DNA of 64,000 bases. Source: Sulfurifustis variabilis (GTDB lineage Bacteria; Pseudomonadota; Gammaproteobacteria; Acidiferrobacterales; Sulfurifustaceae). Below, one piece after another: positions 51,654-60,353 of this stretch. A model generated the notes under the pieces. It did not search any database. It was not told the DNA's origin and saw nothing but the letters and a program-made list of their open reading frames with translations. Numbering within the stretch: the stretch's first letter is position 1; every line of letters begins with the position of its first letter. The stretch lies in the NCBI RefSeq assembly GCF_002355415.1, contig NZ_AP014936.1:2728001-2792000 (forward strand), given 5' to 3'. Position numbers and translations under genes: made by a program.

Positions 51654-52802
51654 ATGAGCCTTCCCGTCTACCTCGATTACAACGCGACCACGCCGGTCGC
51701 GCCCGAGGTGCTCGAGGCCATGGAACCGTTCCTGCGCGGGCAATTCGGCAATCCGTCTTCCGCACATGCCTATGGCGCGCAGGCAGCCGATGCCGTGGCG
51801 AAGGCCCGCCGGCAGGTGGCGGGCCTGATCGGCGCCCACGAGCGCGAGATGGTGTTCACCGGGTGCGCCACGGAGGCCAACAACCTGGCGATCGCGGGTG
51901 CGGCCTGGGCACGGTCCGAAAAGGGGCGACATCTGATCACGAGCACCATCGAACATCCTTCGGTGGCTGCGCCGTTTCGGCGGTTGCAGGCGCAGGGATG
52001 GGAGGTCACGGTCCTGCCCGTGGACGCGTACGGCCGGGTGGATCCCGCGAACCTCGCCGCCGCGCTGCGCCCGGATACGGTGCTGGTTTCGGTCATGCAT
52101 GCCAACAACGAGGTGGGCACGATACAACCCGTTGCCGAGATGGCGCGGCTCGCAAGGCGGCACGGCGCCCTGTTCCACACCGACGCCGCGCAATCCGTCG
52201 GCAAGATCGTCGTGAACGTGGATGAACTGGCGGTTGACCTCCTCACCCTCGCCGGCCACAAGTTCTACGCGCCCAAGGGGGTCGGCGCGCTCTATGTCCG
52301 CACCGGCACGCCCCTGACGCCTGTGCTCGTGGGGGCCGGACAGGAGCATAGGCTGCGACCGGGAACGGAGAACGTGCCCTGCATTGTGGGGCTCGGCAGC
52401 GCCGCCGAATCGGCACGCCGCATGCTTCCCGAGCTATCCCGGCAACTGCGGCGGGTCCGCGACACGCTGCACGACGGTCTGCTCGAGGCCGTCGCGGGTC
52501 TCGCTCTGAACGGTCACCCGGTGGAACGTCTGCCCAACACGCTGAACGTATCGTTCCCGGACGTCAGCGGGCGTGATCTGCTGGCGCACGTCGAGGCGGT
52601 TGCCGCTTCGGTAGGGTCGGCCTGTCATGAAGACGAGGACACCGTCAGCGGCGTCCTGGCTGCCATGGGCATCAGCCTCCTTCGGGCACGCGGTGCGATT
52701 CGATTGTCGACGGGTCGCTTCACGACAGTGGAACAGGCGAGAGAAGCCTGCAACTCGCTGGTCGCGGCATGGCGCTCGTTGGCTCGCGCAGCGCACCCTT
52801 GA
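51654..52802 (+). CDS. Cysteine desulfurase (IscS/NifS family)
   Basis: This 382-residue PLP enzyme begins with YLDYNATTPVAPEVLEAM, has EANNLAI, NNEVGTIQP, the PLP lysine Lys203 in AGHKFYAPKG, and catalytic Cys324 in GSACHEDEDT. The ATG at 51654 starts just before the conserved YLDYNAT. It releases sulfane sulfur from cysteine and may provide or accept sulfur with the neighbouring rhodanese and DsrE proteins. No isc genes are next to it. Confidence 0.88.
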   Translation: MSLPVYLDYNATTPVAPEVLEAMEPFLRGQFGNPSSAHAYGAQAADAVAKARRQVAGLIGAHEREMVFTGCATEANNLAIAGAAWARSEKGRHLITSTIEHPSVAAPFRRLQAQGWEVTVLPVDAYGRVDPANLAAALRPDTVLVSVMHANNEVGTIQPVAEMARLARRHGALFHTDAAQSVGKIVVNVDELAVDLLTLAGHKFYAPKGVGALYVRTGTPLTPVLVGAGQEHRLRPGTENVPCIVGLGSAAESARRMLPELSRQLRRVRDTLHDGLLEAVAGLALNGHPVERLPNTLNVSFPDVSGRDLLAHVEAVAASVGSACHEDEDTVSGVLAAMGISLLRARGAIRLSTGRFTTVEQAREACNSLVAAWRSLARAAHP

Positions 52803-52915
52803 TGCAGCGCTCGATCGCCTGTCCCCGTCGGGACGCTCGAGCGTTGAGGATTACTTGCAATCCTCGACCGACCGGCATGGAATGAGCTGGACGTCATCGG
52901 AGAGGAGCACCGCCC

Positions 52916-53137
52916 ATGGACAGGGAGCTCATTACCGCCGACATGCGGGTTTGGACGGTTTTCCAGCGCTACCCGCAGACCATCGACGTCTTCCTGCAGC
53001 ACGGCTGCCCCGACATGCGCAAAGGTATTTTTCCCTTCATGGCGCGCGCAATGAAAGTGCGCTGGGCGGCTCGCGTGCACAAGATCCCGCTCGGTGAGCT
53101 GATGCGCGATCTCAACGCCGCCGTGACCCGACACTGA
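52916..53137 (+). CDS. DUF1858-domain small protein
   Basis: This 73-residue protein begins MDRELITADMRVWTVFQRYPQTIDVFLQHGCPDMRKG. The TIDVFLQHGC pattern is that of DUF1858/ScdA N-terminal domains, with one conserved Cys. These small proteins are associated with sulfur and nitrosative stress or hybrid-cluster proteins. It follows the desulfurase gene by 113 bases. Confidence 0.75.
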   Translation: MDRELITADMRVWTVFQRYPQTIDVFLQHGCPDMRKGIFPFMARAMKVRWAARVHKIPLGELMRDLNAAVTRH

Positions 53138-53225
53138 GCGCCTGCCGTCGGAGCACGTCAGCATGTGGCGTGGCCGACCACCGATCGACCCGAGCGGGTG
53201 CACCGCGCGTTTCCGCGCGTCGTTA

Positions 53226-53870
53226 TCACTCCGAGCTAGCGCTCTTCGGGATCACCCTGGGCGGTGGGCTGTTCTTTATCGTGCGGAAGGTGATCGAGTA
53301 GCGGAGCGCAGCCACCGGCGGAATGCGATGCTGCCAGCGAAAACGCGCGGTACCGGCGAAGACGTAGAGCGAGCGCGGCGCGAGCTCCGTGGCATACACC
53401 TCATAACCCGTCTCCGTGGACAGTCGCAGGCGCATCTCGCAGGACGCCGCGAGCGACAAGCCGGCGACTACCGGCCCGAACGGGGGCGCATCGCGGTGCC
53501 AGCCGATGCCGGCGCCGGGCGGATAGCGCGTGACCAGCGTCTCGAGCGGAGCCTGCGGCGGAAACCGCGCGGCGTGCGAAACGCGTGTCGCGACCGCCGC
53601 CAAAAACGCCGGCAACCCGTCCGCCGCCTCGAGCGCGCCCGCGTCGTACTGATACCGCACCCCGAAGTGGGCCACCTGACGGCGCGCTTCGACGCCGTGC
53701 ATGCGCACCGGCTCGAACGCGAGCCGCTCGATGTGCGCCAGCAGCTCGCGCTCCTCGGCGACGGACAGGAAGTCCGGCTGGTAGCGAAACCCGCGTGGCG
53801 CCTCCCGGGCGACGGAGGAACGGCGCCGCGAGGGCACGGCGGCCGGGCCGGCTTGGCGTTTCCGGGACAC
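53226..53870 (-). CDS. AlkB-like Fe(II)/2-oxoglutarate dioxygenase
   Basis: This 214-residue protein has GAGIGWHRDAPPFGP with the HxD iron ligands, the distal His in FRWQHRIPP, and the 2-oxoglutarate Arg in RYSITFRT. The N-terminal part is basic and Arg-rich. Members repair alkylated nucleic acids or modify other substrates. It stands alone, convergent with the DUF1858 gene. Confidence 0.82.
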   Translation of the reverse strand: MSRKRQAGPAAVPSRRRSSVAREAPRGFRYQPDFLSVAEERELLAHIERLAFEPVRMHGVEARRQVAHFGVRYQYDAGALEAADGLPAFLAAVATRVSHAARFPPQAPLETLVTRYPPGAGIGWHRDAPPFGPVVAGLSLAASCEMRLRLSTETGYEVYATELAPRSLYVFAGTARFRWQHRIPPVAALRYSITFRTIKNSPPPRVIPKSASSE

Positions 53871-53918
53871 GAGGCTTAGACCGCCGGCGACCGGTCCGTC
53901 ACCGGCCGGCGAATCGGA

Positions 53919-54896
53919 TCAGGAAACGACCTGGTAGTAGAGGTTTTGCGGGTGGTTGGCCTGCGCGAAGAAGAACCAGCGCTCGGCGAGCAGTCCGGCA
54001 TACTGTACGAGAAAGGCGATCACAATCGGCCCGGCGCTCCCCGCCGTCATGCCGACGTAGAGCAGCACGACCGGCACCGGGAAAACGAGCGCCAGGAACA
54101 CCCATTTGATCGATCGGAACACGGCGGGGCGCGCGCCGTGGAAGAACTCGCGCGTGTTGAACGAGCCGCCCATGAATCCCTGCGACTTCTGCTCGATACG
54201 CCGGTGGCGCACGCCGATCGCCGTCTGGAGGGTGGACTTGCGCTTGAGCCTGCTGTTTCGGATCAGCGACGCCAGGCGCGTCACCATCGCGGCGAAGGTG
54301 ATGACCAGCGTCCACACGCCGTAGAACGCGACCAGCGACGGGGCGGTGTAGGCCGCATACGCCGTCGCGAACAGGAAGCCGGAGGCGAGCCCGAAGAGCG
54401 TGTAGTTCACGACCGTCAGCCAGCTCGCCCACTCCTGCAGGAACTTGATGCAGGCGTAGATCATCCCGGTGCACAGAAAGAGCAGGAACGCGAGCCCTGT
54501 CGCGCCCGCCCCGATCACCAGCGACAGGTCGCTCGGCTCGCCGGTACGGATACCGACGATGCCGAGGTCCCAGTCGAGGTAGTGCACGAGACCGTACACG
54601 AACACGGCGCCCATGAGCGCCGGCAGGACGATGACCTCGCGCGAAAGCCACGACGTGCGCCAGCGCGCAGCCGAACGCCACGCGCGCTCCGGATGGCCAA
54701 GGTGGAAGAACGAGGCCACGAGCCCGGCGACGAGAAACGCGAACGCGATCAGGCTGCCGGCCACGTAGAAGAGCGCCGGCTGCCGCGGCAACAGCTCCAC
54801 CGCCGCGTACACCTCGGCGGTGTAGAGCGCGAGAAAGAAGCCCTGCCCGACGCCGATCAGGGTCGTGAGCAGGATGACGGAGATGGCGGGATGCAT
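53919..54896 (-). CDS. soeC: SoeC, membrane anchor of sulfite dehydrogenase (NrfD/DmsC-like)
   Basis: This 325-residue protein has eight or nine hydrophobic segments and the DmsC-like opening MHPAISVILLTTLIGVGQG, plus FHLGHPERAWR. In SoeABC it delivers electrons from the iron-sulfur subunit to quinone. It is separated from soeB by the S23 element, and no clear ribosome site remains between that element and the ATG, so coupling to soeB may be lost. Confidence 0.85.
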   Translation of the reverse strand: MHPAISVILLTTLIGVGQGFFLALYTAEVYAAVELLPRQPALFYVAGSLIAFAFLVAGLVASFFHLGHPERAWRSAARWRTSWLSREVIVLPALMGAVFVYGLVHYLDWDLGIVGIRTGEPSDLSLVIGAGATGLAFLLFLCTGMIYACIKFLQEWASWLTVVNYTLFGLASGFLFATAYAAYTAPSLVAFYGVWTLVITFAAMVTRLASLIRNSRLKRKSTLQTAIGVRHRRIEQKSQGFMGGSFNTREFFHGARPAVFRSIKWVFLALVFPVPVVLLYVGMTAGSAGPIVIAFLVQYAGLLAERWFFFAQANHPQNLYYQVVS

Positions 54897-54912
54897 CGGT
54901 TTCGTTAGATAC

Positions 54913-54946
54913 GAATTTTGAATTTTGAATGCTTAATGTTGAATTG
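54913..54946. repeat. Left inverted arm of the S23 element
   Basis: This arm is A/T-rich, and its reverse complement starts CAATTCAACATTAAGCATT, identical to the first 19 bases of the right arm. It lies 17 bases before the soeC ATG. Confidence 0.8.
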
Positions 54947-54981
54947 CGGTGTGCGCTTCGCGCACGCTTTCACTATCCGAG

Positions 54982-55353
54982 CTAACGAGTCCGACCAGAA
55001 GGCCTGCTTTGCGATGTTTTCACGATAGCCGTCAGAATGCGAATCAACTCATCCGAGCGCTCGAGAAGCTCGGAGGCTGCCTTGGCGTCCAACAGTCCCA
55101 CGTCTGTCAGGAGCCGCAACCAGTATCTCGACTCGCGCGCTTCCTTCGACGCAACGGCCATCTTTGCTGTGAAATCCTTCCGAGTCTGGCCGGCGAGCGC
55201 CTCTTCCACATTCGCACCGATGCTTGTCGCGGAGCGGACCAACTGGCCGGAGAGTTCGAACTCCCGTTCTGCCTTGCGAAGTTGTTGCACTGCTCTGATC
55301 GCCAGGATCGCAAAGGCATAGCTCTTGTCGCGGATCGCGTTCCCTGTTTCCAC
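54982..55353 (-). CDS. Four-helix-bundle protein (S23 / 23S rRNA IVP family)
   Basis: This 123-residue all-helical protein has FELSGQLVRSATSIGANVEEALAGQTRKDFTAKM and AVASKEARESRYWLRLL, the S23 signature. It starts at the GTG at 55353 with GGGAGGG upstream. It is the only gene of the inverted-repeat element. Function of the family is uncertain; members bind nucleic acid or are domesticated intervening-sequence proteins. It has no known role in sulfite oxidation. Confidence 0.82.
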   Translation of the reverse strand: METGNAIRDKSYAFAILAIRAVQQLRKAEREFELSGQLVRSATSIGANVEEALAGQTRKDFTAKMAVASKEARESRYWLRLLTDVGLLDAKAASELLERSDELIRILTAIVKTSQSRPSGRTR

Positions 55354-55403
55354 GCTCCCTCCCCCATTGGAATTTCTTATTACTGCGCGCGAAGCGCGCT
55401 CAT

Positions 55404-55437
55404 CAATTCAACATTAAGCATTAAACATTCAAAATTG
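55404..55437. repeat. Right inverted arm of the S23 element
   Basis: It begins CAATTCAACATTAAGCATT and ends CATTCAAAATTG, 2 bases before the soeB stop codon. The outer half of the arm differs slightly from the left arm. Confidence 0.8.
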
Positions 55438-55439
55438 CC

Positions 55440-56171
55440 TCACCACGACGTCACGTCATCGAGCGATGGCTCCGTGATGGACGGCTTCGGCTGCACGCCT
55501 TCCTTCTTGAGCGGGTTGTCCGCGCGTACGAGCTCGTCCTTGTGGATGGTGATGCGCTGCTTGCGGCGCGGCAAGTAATGATTGGCCGGCTTCGTGCCCC
55601 ACTCCGGCATGAGTGCGTAGCCGCCGTTCTCGCGGATCGCGACCGACACCTGCGATTCGGGGTCGTGCACGTCGCCGAAGAGGCGCGCGTTCGTCGGGCA
55701 GGCGAGCACGCATGCGGGCTTGCGCCGGTCCTCGGGCAGCGACTCGTCGTAGATGCGGTCGACGCAGAGCGTGCACTTCTTCATCACCTTCTGGTGCTCG
55801 TCGATCTCGCGCACGCCGTAGGGACAGGCCCACGAGCAGTACTTGCAGCCGATGCACTTGTCGTAGTCGACCAGCACGATGCCGTCCTCGGGCCGCTTGT
55901 AGCTGGCACCCGTCGGGCAGACGGGCACGCAGGGCGGGTCTTCGCAGTGCAGGCACGACTTCGGGAAATGCACCGTGTCGGTGTTCGGGAACTCGCCGAC
56001 CTCGAAGGTCTGCACGCGGTTGAAGAAGCAGCCGGTCGGGTCCTCGCCATAGGGACGATCGTCCGACAGGTAGCCCGCCGCGCCCGACGTGTTCCACTCC
56101 TTGCACGAGGTGACGCAGGCGTGGCAGCCGACGCAGACGTTGAGATCGATGACCAGTGCGAGCTGGGTCAT
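55440..56171 (-). CDS. soeB: SoeB, iron-sulfur subunit of sulfite dehydrogenase
   Basis: This 243-residue protein carries four 4Fe-4S motifs, starting CVGCHACVTSCKEWN and including CLHCEDPPCVPVCPTG and CIGCKYCSWACPYG. It resembles DmsB/SoeB in length and layout. It starts 1 base after soeA. It passes electrons from the molybdenum centre to SoeC. Confidence 0.88.
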   Translation of the reverse strand: MTQLALVIDLNVCVGCHACVTSCKEWNTSGAAGYLSDDRPYGEDPTGCFFNRVQTFEVGEFPNTDTVHFPKSCLHCEDPPCVPVCPTGASYKRPEDGIVLVDYDKCIGCKYCSWACPYGVREIDEHQKVMKKCTLCVDRIYDESLPEDRRKPACVLACPTNARLFGDVHDPESQVSVAIRENGGYALMPEWGTKPANHYLPRRKQRITIHKDELVRADNPLKKEGVQPKPSITEPSLDDVTSW

Positions 56172-56172
56172 G

Positions 56173-59082
56173 TCAGGACGCTTTCTTTCCCGCGAGGTAG
56201 GCGAGCCAGGACGGCCGCCTGGGCTGTCCCGACGTGGGCTTCAGCGTCGGAAACTGCGGCGAGGTGACCTCGGGTTCGGACGCGTCCGCCTTATAGATGC
56301 GCACGCGCACGTCGTACCAGCCGGCCTGGCCGGTGACCGGGTCCGAGTTGGACAGGTGCTCGCCCTCGGGCGTCGGCGGCAGCTCTTCGGAGATGACGTG
56401 ATTGAGCAGGAATCCCTTGCGCGCCTCGTTCGCGCGCGGATCGAGGTTCCACGCGCCCGGCTGCTTTCCGATCGCGTTCCAGGTCCACACGGTTCCCGGT
56501 TCCGTGGCTTCGCTGTAGCGCGCCATGCAGCGCACCCGGCCCCACATCGACTCGACCCACATCCAGTCGCCGTCGGCGATGCCCTGCGCGCGCGCCGTAA
56601 CGGGGTTCACGAAGAGGTAGTTGTGCGTATGGATCTGGCGCAGCCAGGCGTTCTGCGAGTCCCACGAGTGGTACATCGCCATCGGCCGCTGCGTGACCGC
56701 GTTCAGCGGGTACTTCTGCTTGTCGGTCAGCTGCGCCTCGAGCGGCTCGTAGTAGAACGGCAGCGGATCGAAGAACGTCTCGATGCGGTTGCGCAGGTGC
56801 TTCGGCGGCTGCTTGCCGTGCGTCTTGCCCTGCGCCGCGAGCCGGAACTGCTGCAGGATGTCGGAGTAGACGTGGATCAGGATCGGCTCGGCGTAGCGCG
56901 TGAGTCGATGACGCTGTGCCCACTCGAGGTAGCCCTTGTTCCAGTTCCGCATGTACTGAAAGCTCTTGGGCAGCTCGTAGTGGTACACGCAGTTGTTCTT
57001 CGCGTACATCTCCCACTGGTTGGGGTTCGGCTCGCCCTTCATGAACTTCTCGCCGCCCTTGCCGCGCCAGCCGGCGAGGAAGCCGATGCCGGAGCCGGGC
57101 TCGATCTCGTAGTTCACGATGAAATCGGGATAGTTCCTGAACTTGCGTGCGCCGTCCGGATGGACGAACGCCGGGAGCTTGAGGCGCGAGCCGAGCTCGA
57201 TCAGGACCTCCTGGAACGGCTTGCACTCGCCCGTCGGCGGCACCACGGGGATGCGCACGGAGTCGACCGGCCCGTCGTACTCGGAGATCGGCCGGTCGAG
57301 CATGCTCATCACGTCGTGGCGCTCGAGGTACGTCGTGTCCGGCAGCACGAGATCCGCGTACGACACCATCTCCGACTGGAAGGCGTCACAGACGACGATG
57401 AACGGGATCTTGTACTCGCCGCGCTCGTCCTTGTCGTTCAGCATCTTGCGGATCTCGACCGTGTTCATGGTCGAGTTCCAGGCCATGTTGGCCATGAAGA
57501 TCAGCAGCGTGTCGATCGGATACGGATCGCCGCGCCAGGCGTTGGTGATGACGTTGTGCATCAGCCCGTGCACCGAGAGCGGATACTCCCAGGAGAAACC
57601 CTTGTCGATGCGCACCGGCGTACCGGACTCGTCGACGAACAGGTCGTCCGGGTCGGCGGGCCAGCCGAGCGCCATGCCGTCGAGCGGTTTGTTGGGCTGC
57701 ACCGCCTCGGGCCCGCGCGGCGTCTTGGCGCACGGCGGGATCGGGCGCGGGAACGGCGCCTTGTGGCGAAAGCCGCCCGGCCGGTCGATGGTGCCGAGCA
57801 CCGTCATCAGGATGGCAAGCGCGCGGATCGTGTGGAAGCCGTTCGAGTGCGCGGCCAGCCCGCGCATAGCATGAAACGCGACGGGATTGCCGGTCACCGT
57901 CTCGTGGTCCTTGCCCCAGATGTCCGTCCACGCGATGGGCAGCTCGATCTTCTGATCGCGCGCCGTGACGCCCATCTCGTGCGCAAGGCGGCGGATCGTC
58001 TCGACCGGGATGCCGGTGATGGCCGAGGCCCACTCGGGCGTGTAGTCCTTCACGCGCTCGACGAGGAGCTGGAACGACGGCTTCACCGGCGTGCCGTCGG
58101 GAAGCTGGAACTGCCCGAGCAGCCTCGGATCGGCGCCCTCGGCGTGGGTGACCACCGCCCTGTTCGCGTTCCGATCCCACCAGAGCTTGTTCTGCGGATC
58201 GAAGCACCCTTCCTCCACCGGCACCTCGGCGCGCACGAACATGCCGTACTCGGACGACGACTTGTCCATGTTCACGAGCTGCGCCGCGTTCGTGTACTGC
58301 ACGAGGAACTCCCGGTCGTACAATCCCTGGTTCACGAGCTCGTGGATCAGCGCGAGGAACAGCGCGCCGTCGGTGCCCGGTTTGATCGGCACCCACTCGT
58401 CCGCGATCGCCGAGTAACCCGTGCGCACCGGATTGATGGAGATGAACTTGCCGCCGCTGCGCTTGAACCTGGAGATGGCGATTTTCAGGGGATTGCTGTG
58501 ATGGTCCTCGGCGGTGCCGATCATCACGAAGAGCTTGGCGCGGTCAAGATCCGGGCCGCCGAACTCCCAGAACGAGCCGCCGATGGTGTAGATCATGCCG
58601 GCGGCCATGTTGACCGAGCAGAAGCCGCCGTGTGCGGCGTAGTTCGGTGTGCCGAACTGCTTGGCGAAGAGGCCGGTGAGCGCCTGCATCTGGTCGCGCC
58701 CGGTGAAGAGCGCGAATTTTTTCGGGTCGGTCGCGCGGATCCGCTTCAACCGCTCTTCGAGGAGCGCGAATGCCTCTTCCCAGGAGATCGCCTCGAACTC
58801 GTTCGCGCCGCGCGCCGCGCCCTCTCTTCGCTTGAGCGGCCGCGTGAGCCGCGCCGGCGAATACTGCTTCATGATGCCCGAGGCGCCTTTGGCGCAGATC
58901 ACACCCTTATTAAGAGGATGGTTCGGGTTCCCCTCGATGTAGCGCACGGCACCGTCCTGCACGTGCACGTTGATGCCGCAGCGGCAGGCGCACATGTAGC
59001 AGGTGGTGGACTTCACCTCGATACGGGCGGCGGACCGGGATTCCATGACGACGTCAGCGGCGCGCCGGGGCGGCGCGGACAA
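56173..59082 (-). CDS. soeA: SoeA, molybdenum subunit of sulfite dehydrogenase
   Basis: This 969-residue DMSO-reductase-family enzyme has the N-terminal 4Fe-4S motif Cys28, 31, 35 and 63 (CYMCACRCG then GVICAKG), and the molybdopterin domains follow. No Tat signal is visible, which fits the cytoplasmic SoeABC type that oxidises sulfite to sulfate and feeds quinone. Length matches SoeA of purple sulfur bacteria. Thiosulfate/polysulfide reductase catalytic subunits are the main alternative; SoeB/SoeC context supports the assignment. Confidence 0.85.
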   Translation of the reverse strand: MSAPPRRAADVVMESRSAARIEVKSTTCYMCACRCGINVHVQDGAVRYIEGNPNHPLNKGVICAKGASGIMKQYSPARLTRPLKRREGAARGANEFEAISWEEAFALLEERLKRIRATDPKKFALFTGRDQMQALTGLFAKQFGTPNYAAHGGFCSVNMAAGMIYTIGGSFWEFGGPDLDRAKLFVMIGTAEDHHSNPLKIAISRFKRSGGKFISINPVRTGYSAIADEWVPIKPGTDGALFLALIHELVNQGLYDREFLVQYTNAAQLVNMDKSSSEYGMFVRAEVPVEEGCFDPQNKLWWDRNANRAVVTHAEGADPRLLGQFQLPDGTPVKPSFQLLVERVKDYTPEWASAITGIPVETIRRLAHEMGVTARDQKIELPIAWTDIWGKDHETVTGNPVAFHAMRGLAAHSNGFHTIRALAILMTVLGTIDRPGGFRHKAPFPRPIPPCAKTPRGPEAVQPNKPLDGMALGWPADPDDLFVDESGTPVRIDKGFSWEYPLSVHGLMHNVITNAWRGDPYPIDTLLIFMANMAWNSTMNTVEIRKMLNDKDERGEYKIPFIVVCDAFQSEMVSYADLVLPDTTYLERHDVMSMLDRPISEYDGPVDSVRIPVVPPTGECKPFQEVLIELGSRLKLPAFVHPDGARKFRNYPDFIVNYEIEPGSGIGFLAGWRGKGGEKFMKGEPNPNQWEMYAKNNCVYHYELPKSFQYMRNWNKGYLEWAQRHRLTRYAEPILIHVYSDILQQFRLAAQGKTHGKQPPKHLRNRIETFFDPLPFYYEPLEAQLTDKQKYPLNAVTQRPMAMYHSWDSQNAWLRQIHTHNYLFVNPVTARAQGIADGDWMWVESMWGRVRCMARYSEATEPGTVWTWNAIGKQPGAWNLDPRANEARKGFLLNHVISEELPPTPEGEHLSNSDPVTGQAGWYDVRVRIYKADASEPEVTSPQFPTLKPTSGQPRRPSWLAYLAGKKAS

Positions 59083-59193
59083 TCACTATAGGGAGCGCCG
59101 GCTTTTGCGCCAAATTAGAATGACTAAGGGGTATATAAGAGAACGCCGATCGGGGCCGTGTGCCCGGCGCTCGTGTGCTTTAATAGGCCCGCC

Positions 59194-59796
59194 ATGAAGA
59201 AAGGGCACCTGCCGGCCGCGGCCGCCGGCCTGATTCTCCTGACGTCGAACGCCGCCTGGCCCGACCCTGTCGAACCGGTACATGCGATCGACCCGAACAC
59301 CGGCAGCCATTCCTGGACGTTGCGTACGCAGGGCATCTCGCTCACGCTCGCGCAGATCCTGCCCGACCAGGTCCGCGGTTTCTACGCGGCGCGCGGTTTT
59401 CCGCCCGACGCGATCGAGCACCTCGCCGCGCGTCATTGCGTCTTCCAGACGATACTGCGCAACGAGTCGGACACGGGTGCCATTCGCTTCGACCTCGCCG
59501 ACTGGCGCGTCCGGACTCCGGCGGGCGTTCGTCCGCTCAAACTGGTGCGCGAGTGGCTGCCCGAGTGGGAACGGTATGGCGTCCCCGAGAGCGGCCGGCT
59601 GGCCTTTCGCTGGGCGCTGTTTCCGACGGAACACACGTACGAGCTCGGCGACTGGAACATGGGCATGACCACCTACGCGCTCCCGCTCGGCACGCGCTTC
59701 GACCTGCGCGTCGTCTACTGGCGCGATCGCCACCGCCGCTCGCTCGTCCTGCCCGGTGTTCGATGCGCGACCGAAGCGGAGCCGGCGGCCCGATGA
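59194..59796 (+). CDS. Hypothetical exported protein
   Basis: This protein of about 200 residues has a signal peptide (LPAAAAGLILLTSNAAWPD) and a mature part rich in aromatic and charged residues (RGFYAARGFPPDAIEHLAARHCVFQT, LVREWLPEWERYGVPESGRL). Not a family I recognise. Its stop overlaps the start of the TlpA-like gene by 4 bases, so the two are translated together. Confidence 0.6.
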   Translation: MKKGHLPAAAAGLILLTSNAAWPDPVEPVHAIDPNTGSHSWTLRTQGISLTLAQILPDQVRGFYAARGFPPDAIEHLAARHCVFQTILRNESDTGAIRFDLADWRVRTPAGVRPLKLVREWLPEWERYGVPESGRLAFRWALFPTEHTYELGDWNMGMTTYALPLGTRFDLRVVYWRDRHRRSLVLPGVRCATEAEPAAR

Positions 59797-60344
59797 GAAC
59801 GGCGCTTGCCGTGCTGCTCGCGCTCGGGCTATCCAGCGCGGCCGCGCAGCCCCAGACGATGACACCCGTTCCCGGTCGTCCGAACGCGCCCGATTTCACT
59901 CTTCCCGACATCGACGGCAAGACGCGGCGGCTCTCGTCGAACCGCGGCAAGGTCGTGCTCGTCAACTTCTGGGCCACCTGGTGTCCGCCGTGCCGCCGGG
60001 AGATGCCGTCCATGCAACGCGCCTGGGACCAGCTCAAGAACGAGAACTTCGTCATCTACGCGGTCGACGTCGGCGAGGACGAGGAAACCATCTTCGGCTT
60101 CACCTTCTCGACCGGCGTGGAGATCACGTTCCCCATCCTGCTCGACAAGGAAGGCAAGGTCGTGAAACAGTGGCCGGTGCGCGGGCTTCCCACCACCTTC
60201 CTCATCGACGCCGAAGGCCGCATCGCCTACTCCGCGGTCGGCGGGCGCGAGTGGGACGACCCGGCCCTGATCGCGCAGATCCGCCGGCTCATGCGGCACG
60301 CGCCCGCGGCCGAACGCGTCTCCTCTTCCCCGCCGCCCCCCTAG
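59793..60344 (+). CDS. TlpA/ResA-like periplasmic thioredoxin
   Basis: This 183-residue protein has a signal peptide (to about residue 18) and a thioredoxin domain with WATWCPPCRRE (Cys64, Cys67) and the cis-Pro region RGLPTTFLID. The C-terminus ends in a short Pro-rich tail. Such proteins reduce apocytochrome or metal-binding thiols in the periplasm. Coupled to the upstream hypothetical gene. Confidence 0.85.
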   Translation: MRTALAVLLALGLSSAAAQPQTMTPVPGRPNAPDFTLPDIDGKTRRLSSNRGKVVLVNFWATWCPPCRREMPSMQRAWDQLKNENFVIYAVDVGEDEETIFGFTFSTGVEITFPILLDKEGKVVKQWPVRGLPTTFLIDAEGRIAYSAVGGREWDDPALIAQIRRLMRHAPAAERVSSSPPPP

Positions 60345-60353
60345 CCGGTCCCC

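Larger units (their letters stand above)
54913..55437. mobile_element. S23/IVP-like element inserted between soeB and soeC
   Basis: The element is about 525 bases: A/T-rich inverted arms at 54913-54946 and 55404-55437, inner GC hairpins (GTGCGC-TTC-GCGCAC at 54951-54965 and GCGCGC-GAA-GCGCGC at 55385-55399), and a four-helix-bundle gene between. The arms share CAATTCAACATTAAGCATT. It ends 2 bases after the soeB stop. Four-helix (S23) genes are known from 23S rRNA intervening sequences with similar flanks; here one sits inside a metabolic operon. Confidence 0.7.

Noticed and set aside
55107-55367. Alternative frame over the S23 gene starting at an ATG
   Set aside because: It gives no family similarity, whereas the GTG-started frame gives a complete four-helix-bundle protein.
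56089-59091. A 1000-codon open frame on the plus strand across soeA
   Set aside because: It is a GC-rich antisense shadow; soeA on the minus strand has complete iron-sulfur and molybdopterin motifs and the plus-strand reading has none.
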